A stretch of 64,000 bases of DNA from Lyngbya sp. CCAP 1446/10 (GCF_026130175.1 NZ_JAIGNI010000013.1:48394-112393); one strand, 5' to 3'; positions 7,685 to 16,376 are shown, counted from the stretch's first letter. Notes: generated from the letters alone by a model not told the origin. A program made the numbers and translations.

Positions 7685-10156
7685 ATGGATGCCAAAACTG
7701 TCAAAGAGATTTTCGATCAACTACCTTCCAAGCAGAAGCAGGTACTCCTGAGAGTGTTAGCAGGTGAGAGTAAGACAAAAATTGCCTGTGATGTTTGTGA
7801 TGGGAGCGAAGGTGCAGTACAGCAGAATTTGAGGCAGCTTTATAAAAAGTTTCAGATTCTAGATGATAGAGAACGCAAGCTACGAGCGTTAATTGCTCTG
7901 TTTGCCAAGTCAATGCCTGAGTTGATAGGTGTTGGTAATTCTCAAGGGATTAAGGAATCACAGCCATCAGTCTATGATGATGAGACTTGGGTAGGTGGTG
8001 AGGAACCGAAGATCGCAAACCCAAGCACCATTCTCGATCGAGAATGGAAACTTAGTTCGGTTGAAGATGCTTCAGAGGATAACCCCGATGTCTTGGTGCA
8101 AAAGGTGCGATCGCATCCCTATCACAATGCTAAGATTCAAGATCAGTGTGGACAATTACGTATTTTAGATGTTGAATGGCCGGTTGACATAGATAATATT
8201 TACATTAATGTCAACGTTTTGGAAAAGCTTCATAGCAATAGATTTAACAATATTTCTGATTTTCAATCTGGAAATTTAGCTATAGATAATTTTGACCGTT
8301 TAGGTTTAGATCGAGTACAACAAGAAAGAGTAACTGGAATAGATGTAGCAGCAAATAATTCGAGGCTAATGGTACTGGGAAAACCAGGGTCAGGGAAAAC
8401 AACTTTTTTGAAATTTTTAGCAATTCAGTGCAAGCAAGGTAGGTTTAAGTCTCAATTTATACCTATTTTTATAGAGCTGAAATATTGGGCCAGAATTGTC
8501 AGAAATAAATCTAATTTTAGTCTTTTAAAATACATCTACGACGAATTGTCAAATTGTAATATTTGGGAAGGGCAGATTAATACATTGCTTTTTAATGGCA
8601 TATTTTTTATTTTACTAGATGGTTTAGATGAAGTCGGACCCGAAAATGCTGATGTAATTTTAACGGAAATATCTGATTTTTTAAAACAATATTTTAGCAA
8701 TACATTTGTTATAACTTGTAGGATTACAACTCAGCTTGCCAATCGGGGATTTAGTTTTAATTTTACTGAGGTCGAAGTTGCAGATTTTCATATTTCTCAA
8801 ATAAAAGCATTTTCTAAAAAATGGTTTGTAGCAGTTGCCAGGAACTCTAGAGAGCAGGGTTTAACCCAAGCTACTAAGTTTATTGAAAAATTGTATCTTT
8901 CAGAAAATAAATCAATTTTAGAACTAGCGGGCACACCTATCTTGCTCAATCTAGCTTGCTTAGTTTTCCAAGAAAAAGCTAATTTTCCTTCTAGCCGAGC
9001 TAAACTTTATGAACAAGGATTAGAAATTATGCTTTTCCGATGGGATGATGCCAAGAACATTAAACGAGACGAAGTTTATCGAAAATTGCCTGTGCGAAAC
9101 AAAAAACAACTGCTGAGTCAAGTAGCAGCCATTGCATTTGAGCGAAATAATTACTTTTTTGAGGGAGATAGAATACAGGAGCTGATCGCCGACTCTATTA
9201 CTAACTTAACTGATGAAAAAAAAGCTCCTGTGCAAGTTCAGTTAGATAGTGAAGCAGTGCTGAAGTCTATTGTAGAGCAACATGGACTACTGGTGGAACG
9301 CTCAAGAGGAATTTACTCTTTTTCTCATCTCACATTTCAGGAGTATTTTACAGCTTGGAGATTTGCTAATAGTTTAGAACCACAGTCTTTAGAAAATTTA
9401 GTCGCCCACATTAATGAAGAGCGCTGGCGAGAAGTTTTTTTGTTGACTGCCGAAATCTTACCATCTGCTGATGAATTAATGCGGTTAATGAAAGAACAAG
9501 TTGATAAAATTATACCCAATGATCGAAACTCGCAGCAGTTCTTTACATGGTTAAACCACAAATCTTTATCAGTCAAGAATCAAGACAAAGTTCCGTTTAA
9601 ACTAGCTACCGTTCGGAGTTTGTATTTTGCTCATGAAGTAGACAGATTTTCGCACCGTATCCGAGAGCGTGTACCCAGTCTTTTTAAGTGTGCTTATGCT
9701 CTGGAGCCAACTGCTTATTTTGGAAATAATAATGCTCTTGATATCGATAGTGCAGTTTACTTTTTTGTGGTTTTTGCCAGTGAACCTAAACGTATCCGTT
9801 CTCATACGCTTGATGCTGTTCTCGATCTTAAACCTGAACTCAAGCAAAAGCTCGAAAAACTCCAATATGAGATACCTAATGAAATACCTGACGATCGGGA
9901 AAACGAAGAACAATTTAATAAATGGTTTGAAACTAATTTTAGTAGTTGGTTTAAGCAAGTAGAAACAACAACAATTAAGTATCGCAATATAGGCAATGAT
10001 TGGCAGTTTAGCGAAGAATATAAAAGTCAGTTACGGCAGTATTATGATGCTAATAAGTTATTAATTGACTGTCTGAATAGTAGTCGTAATATCAGTCCCA
10101 CAATAATAGCGCATATCGAAGACACTTTTTTATTACCGCTTAATCAAACACAATAA
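7685..10156 (+). CDS. HTH-NACHT NTPase, predicted NLR-like defence protein
   Basis: An 823-residue STAND NTPase. An N-terminal helix-turn-helix spans about residues 10-56 (LPSKQKQVLLRVLAGESKTK). It is of the kind found at the front of many cyanobacterial NACHT proteins. The NACHT domain has Walker A VLGKPGSGKTT at 230-240 and the extended Walker B FILLDGLDEVG at 308-318, with the DGLDE signature that separates NACHT from other AAA proteins. Around residue 540 FSHLTFQEYFTAWRF is the usual winged-helix exit. The C-terminus YYDANKLLIDCLNSSRNISP resembles the NACHT-conflict-system (NCH2) module. Bacterial NACHT proteins of this type protect against phage; activity here is inferred. The locus is AT-richer than its neighbours, suggesting horizontal transfer. 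Confidence 0.82.
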   Translation: MDAKTVKEIFDQLPSKQKQVLLRVLAGESKTKIACDVCDGSEGAVQQNLRQLYKKFQILDDRERKLRALIALFAKSMPELIGVGNSQGIKESQPSVYDDETWVGGEEPKIANPSTILDREWKLSSVEDASEDNPDVLVQKVRSHPYHNAKIQDQCGQLRILDVEWPVDIDNIYINVNVLEKLHSNRFNNISDFQSGNLAIDNFDRLGLDRVQQERVTGIDVAANNSRLMVLGKPGSGKTTFLKFLAIQCKQGRFKSQFIPIFIELKYWARIVRNKSNFSLLKYIYDELSNCNIWEGQINTLLFNGIFFILLDGLDEVGPENADVILTEISDFLKQYFSNTFVITCRITTQLANRGFSFNFTEVEVADFHISQIKAFSKKWFVAVARNSREQGLTQATKFIEKLYLSENKSILELAGTPILLNLACLVFQEKANFPSSRAKLYEQGLEIMLFRWDDAKNIKRDEVYRKLPVRNKKQLLSQVAAIAFERNNYFFEGDRIQELIADSITNLTDEKKAPVQVQLDSEAVLKSIVEQHGLLVERSRGIYSFSHLTFQEYFTAWRFANSLEPQSLENLVAHINEERWREVFLLTAEILPSADELMRLMKEQVDKIIPNDRNSQQFFTWLNHKSLSVKNQDKVPFKLATVRSLYFAHEVDRFSHRIRERVPSLFKCAYALEPTAYFGNNNALDIDSAVYFFVVFASEPKRIRSHTLDAVLDLKPELKQKLEKLQYEIPNEIPDDRENEEQFNKWFETNFSSWFKQVETTTIKYRNIGNDWQFSEEYKSQLRQYYDANKLLIDCLNSSRNISPTIIAHIEDTFLLPLNQTQ

Positions 10157-10192
10157 GCACGATGATTAATGCTAAATTGAGTATCAGTTATT

Positions 10193-10230
10193 GTTTTAAC
10201 TTTAGCCCCTCGGCTTTGTAAATCAACGAT
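10193..10230 (-). pseudogene. Decayed copy of a short DUF2786-gene segment
   Basis: The forward-strand sequence GTTTTAACTTTAGCCCCTCG with the following bases closely matches 10824-10860, inside the DUF2786 gene, where it encodes DYLKGRGVKVKTRTDS on the reverse strand. Here the reverse-strand reading would be roughly VDLQSRGAKVKT without an open frame around it. It is a remnant of duplication or recombination between the two ends of this small gene block. Confidence 0.4.
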
Positions 10231-10443
10231 TTAAGCAAACAGCGATCGACCTTTAGGTTTTGGGATAACGCGCGCTAATTGTTGTGCAGTTTCAATCCAT
10301 TTTTGAATCACGAGTTCTAGATTTTGTACGGCTTCCTGGTAGGTTTCACCGTCTGCTGCACAACCCGAAAGTTCAGGCACTTCGACAATGAAAGCTTGAT
10401 CTACTTCACTCCAGTAAATGATCAGTTCATACTTGATCTTCAT
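10231..10443 (-). CDS. HicB-family antitoxin, orphan
   Basis: A 70-residue protein with the compact HicB fold: YELIIYWSEVDQAFIVEVPE, then LSGCAADGETYQEAVQNLEL, then an amphipathic helix. HicB proteins neutralise the HicA mRNA interferase and repress their own operon. No hicA is visible on either side; upstream lies a broken DUF433 gene and downstream a fragment of the DUF2786 gene. The C-terminus lacks an obvious DNA-binding extension, as in the short HicB_like class. It is therefore an orphan antitoxin, possibly acting on a HicA encoded elsewhere or a relic of a lost module. Confidence 0.8.
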   Translation of the reverse strand: MKIKYELIIYWSEVDQAFIVEVPELSGCAADGETYQEAVQNLELVIQKWIETAQQLARVIPKPKGRSLFA

Positions 10444-10451
10444 TTTGTTAT

Positions 10452-10658
10452 TTACCGTTTAGCCGCGAAACTCAAACAAGCCAAAATATCCTATTGAGTG
10501 AGATAGGGAAAATCATCTAGGATTTCTTGATAAGTCATCCCAGAAGCAAGATATTCCAGCACGTCATAAACCGTAATTCTCATACCTAGAATACAAGGTT
10601 TGCCACCTCGCTTACCCGGTTCTATGGTTATGATATTAGCAATTTCTTGGTCTGACAT
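10452..10658 (-). pseudogene. DUF433 antitoxin gene with an in-frame amber codon
   Basis: From the ATG at 10656-10658 the frame reads MSDQEIANIITIEPGKRGGK and continues PCILGMRITVYDVLEYLASG, a clear DUF433 start with its PCI.GMRITVYDVLEYLA core. At 10491-10493 a TAG ends the frame after DDFPYLTQ. Reading through the TAG continues DILACLSFAAKR to a TAA at 10452-10454, the expected DUF433 ending, so a normal Glu-type codon seems to have become amber at codon 56. DUF433 proteins usually pair with a DUF5615 PIN-like toxin, which is absent. The HicB gene starts 8 bp after the TAA on the same strand, implying co-transcription. Confidence 0.65.
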
Positions 10659-10694
10659 GACACTTTTGATTTTACAATAATAACAATCCAGATC

Positions 10695-11414
10695 TCAAAC
10701 ACACTCATTAAGTTGTTTCATATCCTCTGGCGGCTGCACTTGCTTTTGCAAACTAATTTTGTCGCCCACTTCATAGCCAGAATTAAAGCCAGCCTCGCTG
10801 CTGACTTGAGAATCTGTTCTCGTTTTAACTTTAACCCCTCGGCCTTTTAAATAATCGGCGATCGCCAGTTGATTCTTCTCAAACATCGATCGCACTACAA
10901 TAGCAGGAGTAGCCCCCGTATCAGCCGAACCCGGAATCCCCGACTCCTCCATCTCCCGCTTTTGTTCCAGCAATCGCTGTCTCAGCCTTGTGGCGCATCC
11001 CACCCGAAAAGCATTCAGATACGCCAATCCCCGGCCGCTTCCCTTGCGGTATTTCGCCCGTTTCTCGATCGCAGAACTCAAATACTCGTAAAGGTGCTTG
11101 CAAACAATCAGATTTGTAGAGCTTCCCACCAAAAACATACTACCAGTATAAGTGTTCCGCATACCAGTACAACCGTTAGCTTCCGCAATTCCCGACAGCA
11201 GCATCATTTTCCAAGTGACAAATTTGGATGTTGTCTCAACTCCACTTTCATCAATCTCTTCTTGGTGATTCGGGCCTAAATCTGCGAGGCCCAGATTGTA
11301 CTGCGCCAGTAAAACCGAAGCTTTTTCGGCCGCCGCCGTCGATTCGTTTTCATTGGATGAGGTGGCGAGGGCTAGCAGCTTTTTGATTTTTTCGACAATA
11401 CTTGTGTCTGCCAT
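10695..11414 (-). CDS. DUF2786 domain protein
   Basis: A 239-residue protein. Residues 5-45 (IVEKIKKLLALATSSNENES, then TAAAEKASVLLAQYNL) form the DUF2786 helical hairpin, a small domain found in phage and mobile-element proteins across bacteria. The rest contains FRVGCATRLRQRLLEQKREM and a Gly-rich tail (GFNSGYEVGDKISLQ) common to this family. Biochemical function is unknown. It is read in the same direction as the DUF790, DUF3598 and helicase genes upstream but about 200 bp beyond DUF790, so operon membership is uncertain. A short stretch near its 3' end is duplicated at 10193-10230. Confidence 0.8.
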   Translation of the reverse strand: MADTSIVEKIKKLLALATSSNENESTAAAEKASVLLAQYNLGLADLGPNHQEEIDESGVETTSKFVTWKMMLLSGIAEANGCTGMRNTYTGSMFLVGSSTNLIVCKHLYEYLSSAIEKRAKYRKGSGRGLAYLNAFRVGCATRLRQRLLEQKREMEESGIPGSADTGATPAIVVRSMFEKNQLAIADYLKGRGVKVKTRTDSQVSSEAGFNSGYEVGDKISLQKQVQPPEDMKQLNECV

Positions 11415-11610
11415 TGTTCGATGGGTTGTGGGTGAGGGTAGGCGGTGGTATGGATTTGGGGATGTTTGTATTTTACTGGAGTTTGGAATGTGCGATCGTC
11501 TTTTTAGGATAATTTAATTGATAGAAGAGGTTTTTTGAACCGCAGAGGGCGCAGAGTTCACAGAGGAAGAGAGGAAGAAAGAAGTTTGCAAGTGATGGAA
11601 TGATGGCATA

Positions 11611-12825
11611 CTATTCGAGGACTTCTAGGACTGATTTGGGCTGCAATTTATCTTTAAACCAGACTATTTTTGCAGGAACATCTTTGATATTCACCCCAGC
11701 TTTTTCTAAATTCAGCCGTTCGGAAATAGCTAAAATTAAGTTATCGCATCCAGACTTCTGTACTTGAGCAAATTTCTTTTGCAAATACTCGGGCCGCCAA
11801 TAGCCGACTATTTCTAAGATAAATACTCGCCCGTCGGGATGGACTAACCGAAAATCGGGAATCATCACGCTTCCGGGAATCGGGATTAAATCAACTTCTC
11901 GTTCGAGTTTCCACTCGGTTTTTAAGCTATCCCACCTGCCAGCAAATGCTGCTTCTAGCATACTATCATAGGGTTTGCCGGGGGGATAGTGGCTGACTAA
12001 ACCGCAGTCGGAATTTAGGGTGAATTTACCTGTTTTCACAACCCCGCTAAAGGCATCTTTGGTTTGCAGGGTTGAGTGCATACTCCACTTGGTGACGTGT
12101 AGGAGTGCGGGGAGCATTTTCGCGAGGGCTAAGCCGTAGCGGGTGCTGGGTTTGAATAAGCTTGTGGGGCCGTCTATTGTGAGGGTGAAACCGTGGTCTG
12201 CATCGCCTTCGATGTAGGTCATTAATTGAAATAGTTTTAAATATCTAAATAGGAGTTTGTATTCTCCGGGATCGTTGCGGTGCGCGGTTAATTGGACTTG
12301 ACTTGCTCGGTAAAATATGCCTTGGACTTGGGAAAGGTTGTATCGGTGAAGCAGGTTTTCCGGTGTTGGTGCGTCAAATTCGGTGAGGATTTTGTTTTCG
12401 TTTAAATCGGCGTATAAACCTGTTTTGATTTCGTGGGTAAAAACTTCTCTGTTTAAGTCTTGGCTGAGCTCTGTTGCTACTGTTTCGAGGGTTATTTGGG
12501 TGGATTGTGGGCTGGGAGTCGATCGCGCGGACAAGGCAAATACCCGCTGTCTCAAGTCTGATGGTTCTAGGGGGCTGATGACTTCCAAGGTGCTGAAACC
12601 GCCCTTCAGTAGGTGCGCTAATCCACGTTTGAGGCGATAGTCGGGGCTGTCGCCTTCTAATTCTAGCAAGCGTCCGTCGAGTTCGCCTTGGGTTTTGCCG
12701 ATCGACTCTTGGAAGCAGTTAATTATTTCGGTCGCTACTTCTAAGTTTTTCGCATCTATCTTGAGGCAGAGAGGAATAATTGATTCCCCATTTTGGCGGT
12801 GACTTAATAAATCAGTGGGTAGCAT
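11611..12825 (-). CDS. DUF790 family nuclease (Bax1-like)
   Basis: A 404-residue member of DUF790, the family of archaeal Bax1, a nuclease that binds the XPB helicase and cuts bubble or fork DNA. The N-terminus MLPTDLLSHRQNG is the typical family start. The likely PD-(D/E)XK core lies at about residues 320-360: IPGSVMIPDFRLVHPDGRVF with Asp in PDF, then ILEIVGYWRPEYLQKKFAQV with the catalytic Glu. The family's E-x-V replaces the classical E-x-K. It is encoded on the same strand as an XPB-like helicase at 13538-15073, with a DUF3598 gene between them (16 bp gap to this gene), matching the known helicase/nuclease partnership. Confidence 0.82.
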   Translation of the reverse strand: MLPTDLLSHRQNGESIIPLCLKIDAKNLEVATEIINCFQESIGKTQGELDGRLLELEGDSPDYRLKRGLAHLLKGGFSTLEVISPLEPSDLRQRVFALSARSTPSPQSTQITLETVATELSQDLNREVFTHEIKTGLYADLNENKILTEFDAPTPENLLHRYNLSQVQGIFYRASQVQLTAHRNDPGEYKLLFRYLKLFQLMTYIEGDADHGFTLTIDGPTSLFKPSTRYGLALAKMLPALLHVTKWSMHSTLQTKDAFSGVVKTGKFTLNSDCGLVSHYPPGKPYDSMLEAAFAGRWDSLKTEWKLEREVDLIPIPGSVMIPDFRLVHPDGRVFILEIVGYWRPEYLQKKFAQVQKSGCDNLILAISERLNLEKAGVNIKDVPAKIVWFKDKLQPKSVLEVLE

Positions 12826-12840
12826 AAACAGTGAAAAGTT

Positions 12841-13302
12841 TTACTCAATTTTTTGTTCGACAATAACCATAACTCCCCTAAGTTTTCCCTCTTCTGTCAA
12901 GCTTTGGGTAGTCCGAATTCGCCGATTGTCACTGACTAGATTTATGGTTTCTACAGCCCTGAGAATGTTAGTTGCTTTATCCCATATTTGAAAAACTATC
13001 AGATGATCTCCAACTTCTGTGGCTAGTGTCTTGTAGTTAGAAAAGATAGAGTCAGGACTTTCAATTTCCACTTGTCCTTCACCGACAACATGACCCACAA
13101 AGTTTTGGGTTTCAGTCTTGCCATTGGCATAGGTTTGAACGTTAGTTTGCCTCCACTGGTTGTCAACAATTTCCTGGGTTAACACTGCTGTAAACTTCTG
13201 CATTTCTTTGCAGTCAGCATCTAGTATTGTCCAGCTTCCCTCCCAAATTCCAGTATGTTTTGGAAAGACTTTAAAGTTTCTTATTTGTCTGGTATCGCTC
13301 AT
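12841..13302 (-). CDS. DUF3598-like small protein
   Basis: A 153-residue protein starting MSDTRQIRNFKVFPKHTGIW and continuing EGSWTILDADCKEMQKFTAV. The pattern (short N-terminus, HxGxWEGxW, then alternating beta strands with TQN and ESP turns) resembles cyanobacterial DUF3598, a calycin-like beta-barrel family of unknown role also found near phycobilin lyases. It lies 16 bp upstream of the DUF790 start on the same strand, so the two are probably translated from one message. Its placement between the helicase and nuclease is unusual and may be a late insertion, as a copy of the helicase tail lies just upstream of it. Confidence 0.55.
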   Translation of the reverse strand: MSDTRQIRNFKVFPKHTGIWEGSWTILDADCKEMQKFTAVLTQEIVDNQWRQTNVQTYANGKTETQNFVGHVVGEGQVEIESPDSIFSNYKTLATEVGDHLIVFQIWDKATNILRAVETINLVSDNRRIRTTQSLTEEGKLRGVMVIVEQKIE

Positions 13303-13368
13303 TTGTAGGTAATCTGAATTAATTGATTATGAGATTATACACTAAATTGGCTATATTCAATGTTTATT

Positions 13369-13444
13369 TTACTCATCAGTTTTGACCCATTTTATTGCTG
13401 ATTCTGCTGCTTTTTTCGTCGCCTCTAGGTTGACTTTGTAAATC
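13369..13444 (-). pseudogene. Duplicated, decayed C-terminal tail of the XPB-like helicase
   Basis: On the reverse strand this piece reads IYKVNLEATKKAAESAIKWV and ends TDE-stop. The intact helicase ends IYGVNRETTKKVAESPAKWG. The match extends over about 24 codons with numerous substitutions and lies about 95 bp beyond the helicase stop, between it and the DUF3598 gene. It shows that the helicase 3' end once extended here or was tandemly duplicated before an insertion. Confidence 0.6.
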
Positions 13445-13537
13445 AATTTGAAATTTTAAAGAAACCTAGGAGTGATTGAATTATATAGCAATCCTTTCCT
13501 TAAAACTGCCCTCCCAAAACTAACTTTTTTAAGATGA

Positions 13538-15073
13538 CTACCAAGGAATTTCATCATCATCTCCCCATTTCGCTGGTGATTCTGCTACTTTTTTAGTTGT
13601 CTCTCGGTTGACTCCGTAAATGGGTGTTGGTTTGACAATTTCTAATTTCTGATATTCGGGCTGCGGTGGTTGTATTTGTGTTTGCGGTGGGGCTTTTTGA
13701 ACTTGCATTCCGCCTCGGCGGCGCTGTGATGTTCTTTCTTCGCTGGTGTCTTCGGTGACGACTTCGTAGAGAATTGCTAACTTATTTACATCGCTGCTTT
13801 TGCGGAGAACTCGACCCAATCTCTGGATGTATTCGCGTTCGCTTCCCGTACCTGATAATATGATCGCAATTCTCGCGTCTGGTACGTCAACTCCTTCGTT
13901 GAGGACGTGGGAAGCGACGAGGGTTTTGTATTCGCCGCTGCGAAATCTATCGAGGATTTCGTGTCTTTCTTTGACTGGGGTTTGGTGGGTGATTGTGGGG
14001 ATGAGAAATTCTTGGGAAATTCGGTAGACTGTGGCGTTGTCTCCGGTGAAGATTAAGGTACGCTGGGGAGAGTGTTCGGCTAATATTTGAGCTAGGATTC
14101 TCAGTTTGCCTTCGGTACAAAGAGCGATTTCTTTGGCTTGGCGGTGGGCAATCATGGCGCGTCTTCCTAATGGCGATCGCGCGCTGGCCATGATAAACTG
14201 TTTCCAACCTTCGAGGCTGGATATTTTGATGTTAGACTGTTTTAAGAAGTCGTTGCGAATGTTCATGGATTCGGCATAGCGATCAGTTTCTTCTTTTGAC
14301 AGTTTGACCATGATTTGAACTATTTTATGGTCGGCTAATGCGTCGCCTGCTAAATCTTCTGGTTTTTTGCTATATACTGTCGGGCCGACGAGGAAATGTA
14401 AGTCGCTGTGGCGGCCGTCGGTGCGATCGGGTGTTGCTGTTAATCCGAGTCGAAAAGGCGCGATCGCATATTCGGATATTACCCGATAAAAGTCCGTTGG
14501 TAAATGGTGGCATTCGTCAAACACCAACAAGCCGTATTTATTGCCCAAGGTTTCGGCATGAATGCTGGCGCTGTCGTAAGTTGCGACTAAAATTGGCGTT
14601 TTGTCCCGCGAACCTCCGCCCAACAATCCAATTTCGATGTCGGGAAAAGCTGCTTTTAAATTAGCGTACCACTGGTGCATTAAATCGAGAGTCGGTACTA
14701 CAATTAGTGTACTGCGACCTGTGACTTGCATGGCTAATTGTGCCAGATAAGTTTTGCCGGAAGCGGTGGGGAGGACGACTACTCCTTGGCTTCCCGCTTC
14801 CTGCCAAGCTGCGAGGGCTTCTTGTTGATGCTGGTAAGGCTGCATTTCAAGGCTGGGCACGAGTTCAAGTAGTTCGTATCCCCTGGCTTCGTCGGTGAAG
14901 TTAGTACACTCGGCTTGGAGCGATTCTACCAGCGGGCGGTAGTGAATGGCCCGAATGCGGAATTTTTCCACGCGATCGTCCCACGTAGCAAAGTCCGCCC
15001 AGTCTCTGCCTTTGGGCGGCGGGTGCAACAGGAGCGTTCCGCGATCGAATGTTAGGGTTGGTATGCGGGGCAT
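13538..15073 (-). CDS. XPB-like superfamily 2 DNA helicase
   Basis: A 511-residue SF2 helicase. Residues 1-70 are a short damage-recognition-like domain. Helicase core: motif Q/I in QPYQHQQEALAAW and LPTASGKT (about 99-106), motif II DECHH, motif III LTATPDRTDG, motif V ASHVLNEGVDVPDA and motif VI QRLGRVLRK. The short DEAH-type layout, QHQQ and the LGRVLRK ending match bacterial and archaeal XPB (Rad25-like) enzymes, which unwind or open DNA for nucleotide excision repair. The C-terminal 60 residues are low complexity (Pro/Gln). The Bax1-like nuclease is downstream on the same strand. The pair likely forms a helicase-nuclease repair or defence complex; that is inference. Confidence 0.85.
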   Translation of the reverse strand: MPRIPTLTFDRGTLLLHPPPKGRDWADFATWDDRVEKFRIRAIHYRPLVESLQAECTNFTDEARGYELLELVPSLEMQPYQHQQEALAAWQEAGSQGVVVLPTASGKTYLAQLAMQVTGRSTLIVVPTLDLMHQWYANLKAAFPDIEIGLLGGGSRDKTPILVATYDSASIHAETLGNKYGLLVFDECHHLPTDFYRVISEYAIAPFRLGLTATPDRTDGRHSDLHFLVGPTVYSKKPEDLAGDALADHKIVQIMVKLSKEETDRYAESMNIRNDFLKQSNIKISSLEGWKQFIMASARSPLGRRAMIAHRQAKEIALCTEGKLRILAQILAEHSPQRTLIFTGDNATVYRISQEFLIPTITHQTPVKERHEILDRFRSGEYKTLVASHVLNEGVDVPDARIAIILSGTGSEREYIQRLGRVLRKSSDVNKLAILYEVVTEDTSEERTSQRRRGGMQVQKAPPQTQIQPPQPEYQKLEIVKPTPIYGVNRETTKKVAESPAKWGDDDEIPW

Positions 15074-15271
15074 TTGTTTTTGAGACGCGCTGAGTGCAAG
15101 CCTGTTAAATTATAGGCGATCGATCAAATATATTGACAGCAGACTCTCTATAAGTTATTTTTTTTCTAAGCAAATCTATAGAAGCACAATCTACTTTATA
15201 CTGTTACAGGTTGTTTGTTGAGATTTTTACCCTTTTTTTGGCAAACTTATTTGCCAAAGTGTCAAAATTTT

Positions 15272-15370
15272 GTAGTAGGGACTTTAGTCCTTGCCGCTGA
15301 CGGGGAAAGAAAAGAATGAAGTCCTGACTGCAAACGGCTTGGGAAAGAAAAAACTGAAGTCCTGACTAAA
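15272..15370. repeat. Dispersed repeat with two direct copies
   Basis: The 352 bp gap between the helicase and the methyltransferase gene holds the small palindrome GGGACTTTAGTCC at 15278-15290 and a 27 bp direct repeat: GGGAAAGAAAAGAATGAAGT at 15303 onward and GGGAAAGAAAAAACTGAAGT at 15341 onward, both ending CCTGACT. Apart from this I see only an AT-rich promoter-like region toward 15075-15250. Confidence 0.6.
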
Positions 15371-15425
15371 AAGGGGTTTTTATCGAGTTTCTCCATGCTT
15401 TGAGCTCACTTACCCTCTGAATAAT

Positions 15426-16271
15426 ATGTTAGACTTTATCAAATACAAACAAAATTTTTTAGACGCGACTAAAGACTGGGATAACGAGAAATGGAATAAT
15501 TGGTCTGACAATCCATTGGTGATTTATGCTCCAATGCTTCAACACAGCCATATCAAAAATTGCCGTTTGGTTGAAAACCGCCTTAAAATGTTGGAATTTT
15601 TACCTAAAAATAGTGTGGTTGCTGAGGTTGGAACTCAATACGGACGGTTTGCAGAGAAAATTATTTCTATTACCAAGCCCCAAAAACTGCACCTCATAGA
15701 TTATAGTTTTGACTTGTTTAAACAAGAGCTAAGTCAGAAAGAAATAAATATATTTCAAGAGGGGATAGAAAATGGAACTATCGAGCTTCACGAAGGCGAT
15801 TCCTCTACAATTTTAAGCAGCTTTCCTAACGAGTATTTCGACTGGATATATATCGATGCCGACCACGCCTATGAAGGTGTCTGCAAAGATATTCAGCAAG
15901 GTTATACTAAAGTCAAGCCCGACGGAATGATGGTTTTTAACGATTATACGAATTGGTCGGTATGCGAGATCATACCTTATGGTGTTGCGAAAGCAGCAAA
16001 TGAGTTTTGTATTGCGAATGATTGGGAAGTAGTATTTTTAGCACTTCAGTCTCTAGGCTATCATGATATTGCGATTAGGAAAAACCCTGGGGAAAAGGAG
16101 GTGCGAATTCAGTTGCAGGAGGCTAAGTCGGAATTAGAAAACTCGCAGCTTCAGATGCAGCAGCTTGAGTTAAAGTTGGAACAGGCTAAAAGCGCGATCG
16201 ACTTTATGGAAAATGATAAATTTTGGAAATTGCGATCGCACTGGATGAAAATCAAACAAATATTCTCCTAG
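15426..16271 (+). CDS. Class I SAM-dependent methyltransferase with C-terminal coiled coil
   Basis: A 281-residue protein of the Methyltransf_24 type. The SAM-binding loop is VVAEVGTQYGRFAEKI at about residues 64-79. The acidic strand LHLIDYSFD follows. The later motif FDWIYIDADHAYEGVCKDI at about 139-157 is typical of rhamnosyl/FkbM-like and sugar-tailoring methyltransferases. Residues about 225-265 are a Gln/Glu-rich heptad coiled coil (QLQEAKSELENSQLQMQQLE). Such coiled-coil tails are common in enzymes that modify cyanobacterial surface glycans; the acceptor here is unknown. A terminator-like hairpin (16270-16331) follows directly, so it is monocistronic. Confidence 0.7.
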   Translation: MLDFIKYKQNFLDATKDWDNEKWNNWSDNPLVIYAPMLQHSHIKNCRLVENRLKMLEFLPKNSVVAEVGTQYGRFAEKIISITKPQKLHLIDYSFDLFKQELSQKEINIFQEGIENGTIELHEGDSSTILSSFPNEYFDWIYIDADHAYEGVCKDIQQGYTKVKPDGMMVFNDYTNWSVCEIIPYGVAKAANEFCIANDWEVVFLALQSLGYHDIAIRKNPGEKEVRIQLQEAKSELENSQLQMQQLELKLEQAKSAIDFMENDKFWKLRSHWMKIKQIFS

Positions 16272-16331
16272 CCCCGCCGGATTCCCAAATCTAAAATCTC
16301 CAAGAGTATTGTCCCGGTGGGGCTGGTTTTT
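16270..16331 (+). terminator. GC-rich hairpin followed by T-run
   Basis: AGCCCCGCCGG pairs with CCGGTGGGGCT across a loop of about 32 nt and is followed by GGTTTTT. It ends the methyltransferase transcript and occupies the beginning of the longer possible ald frame, supporting the downstream ald start. Confidence 0.6.
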
Positions 16332-16376
16332 AGGTTAAATTCGATCGACATAAGCCTGAGATTTAGAGTATCACGT

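Noticed and set aside
16317..16376. Extended alanine dehydrogenase N-terminus
   Set aside because: Would add residues absent from the family and overlap the preceding terminator hairpin.
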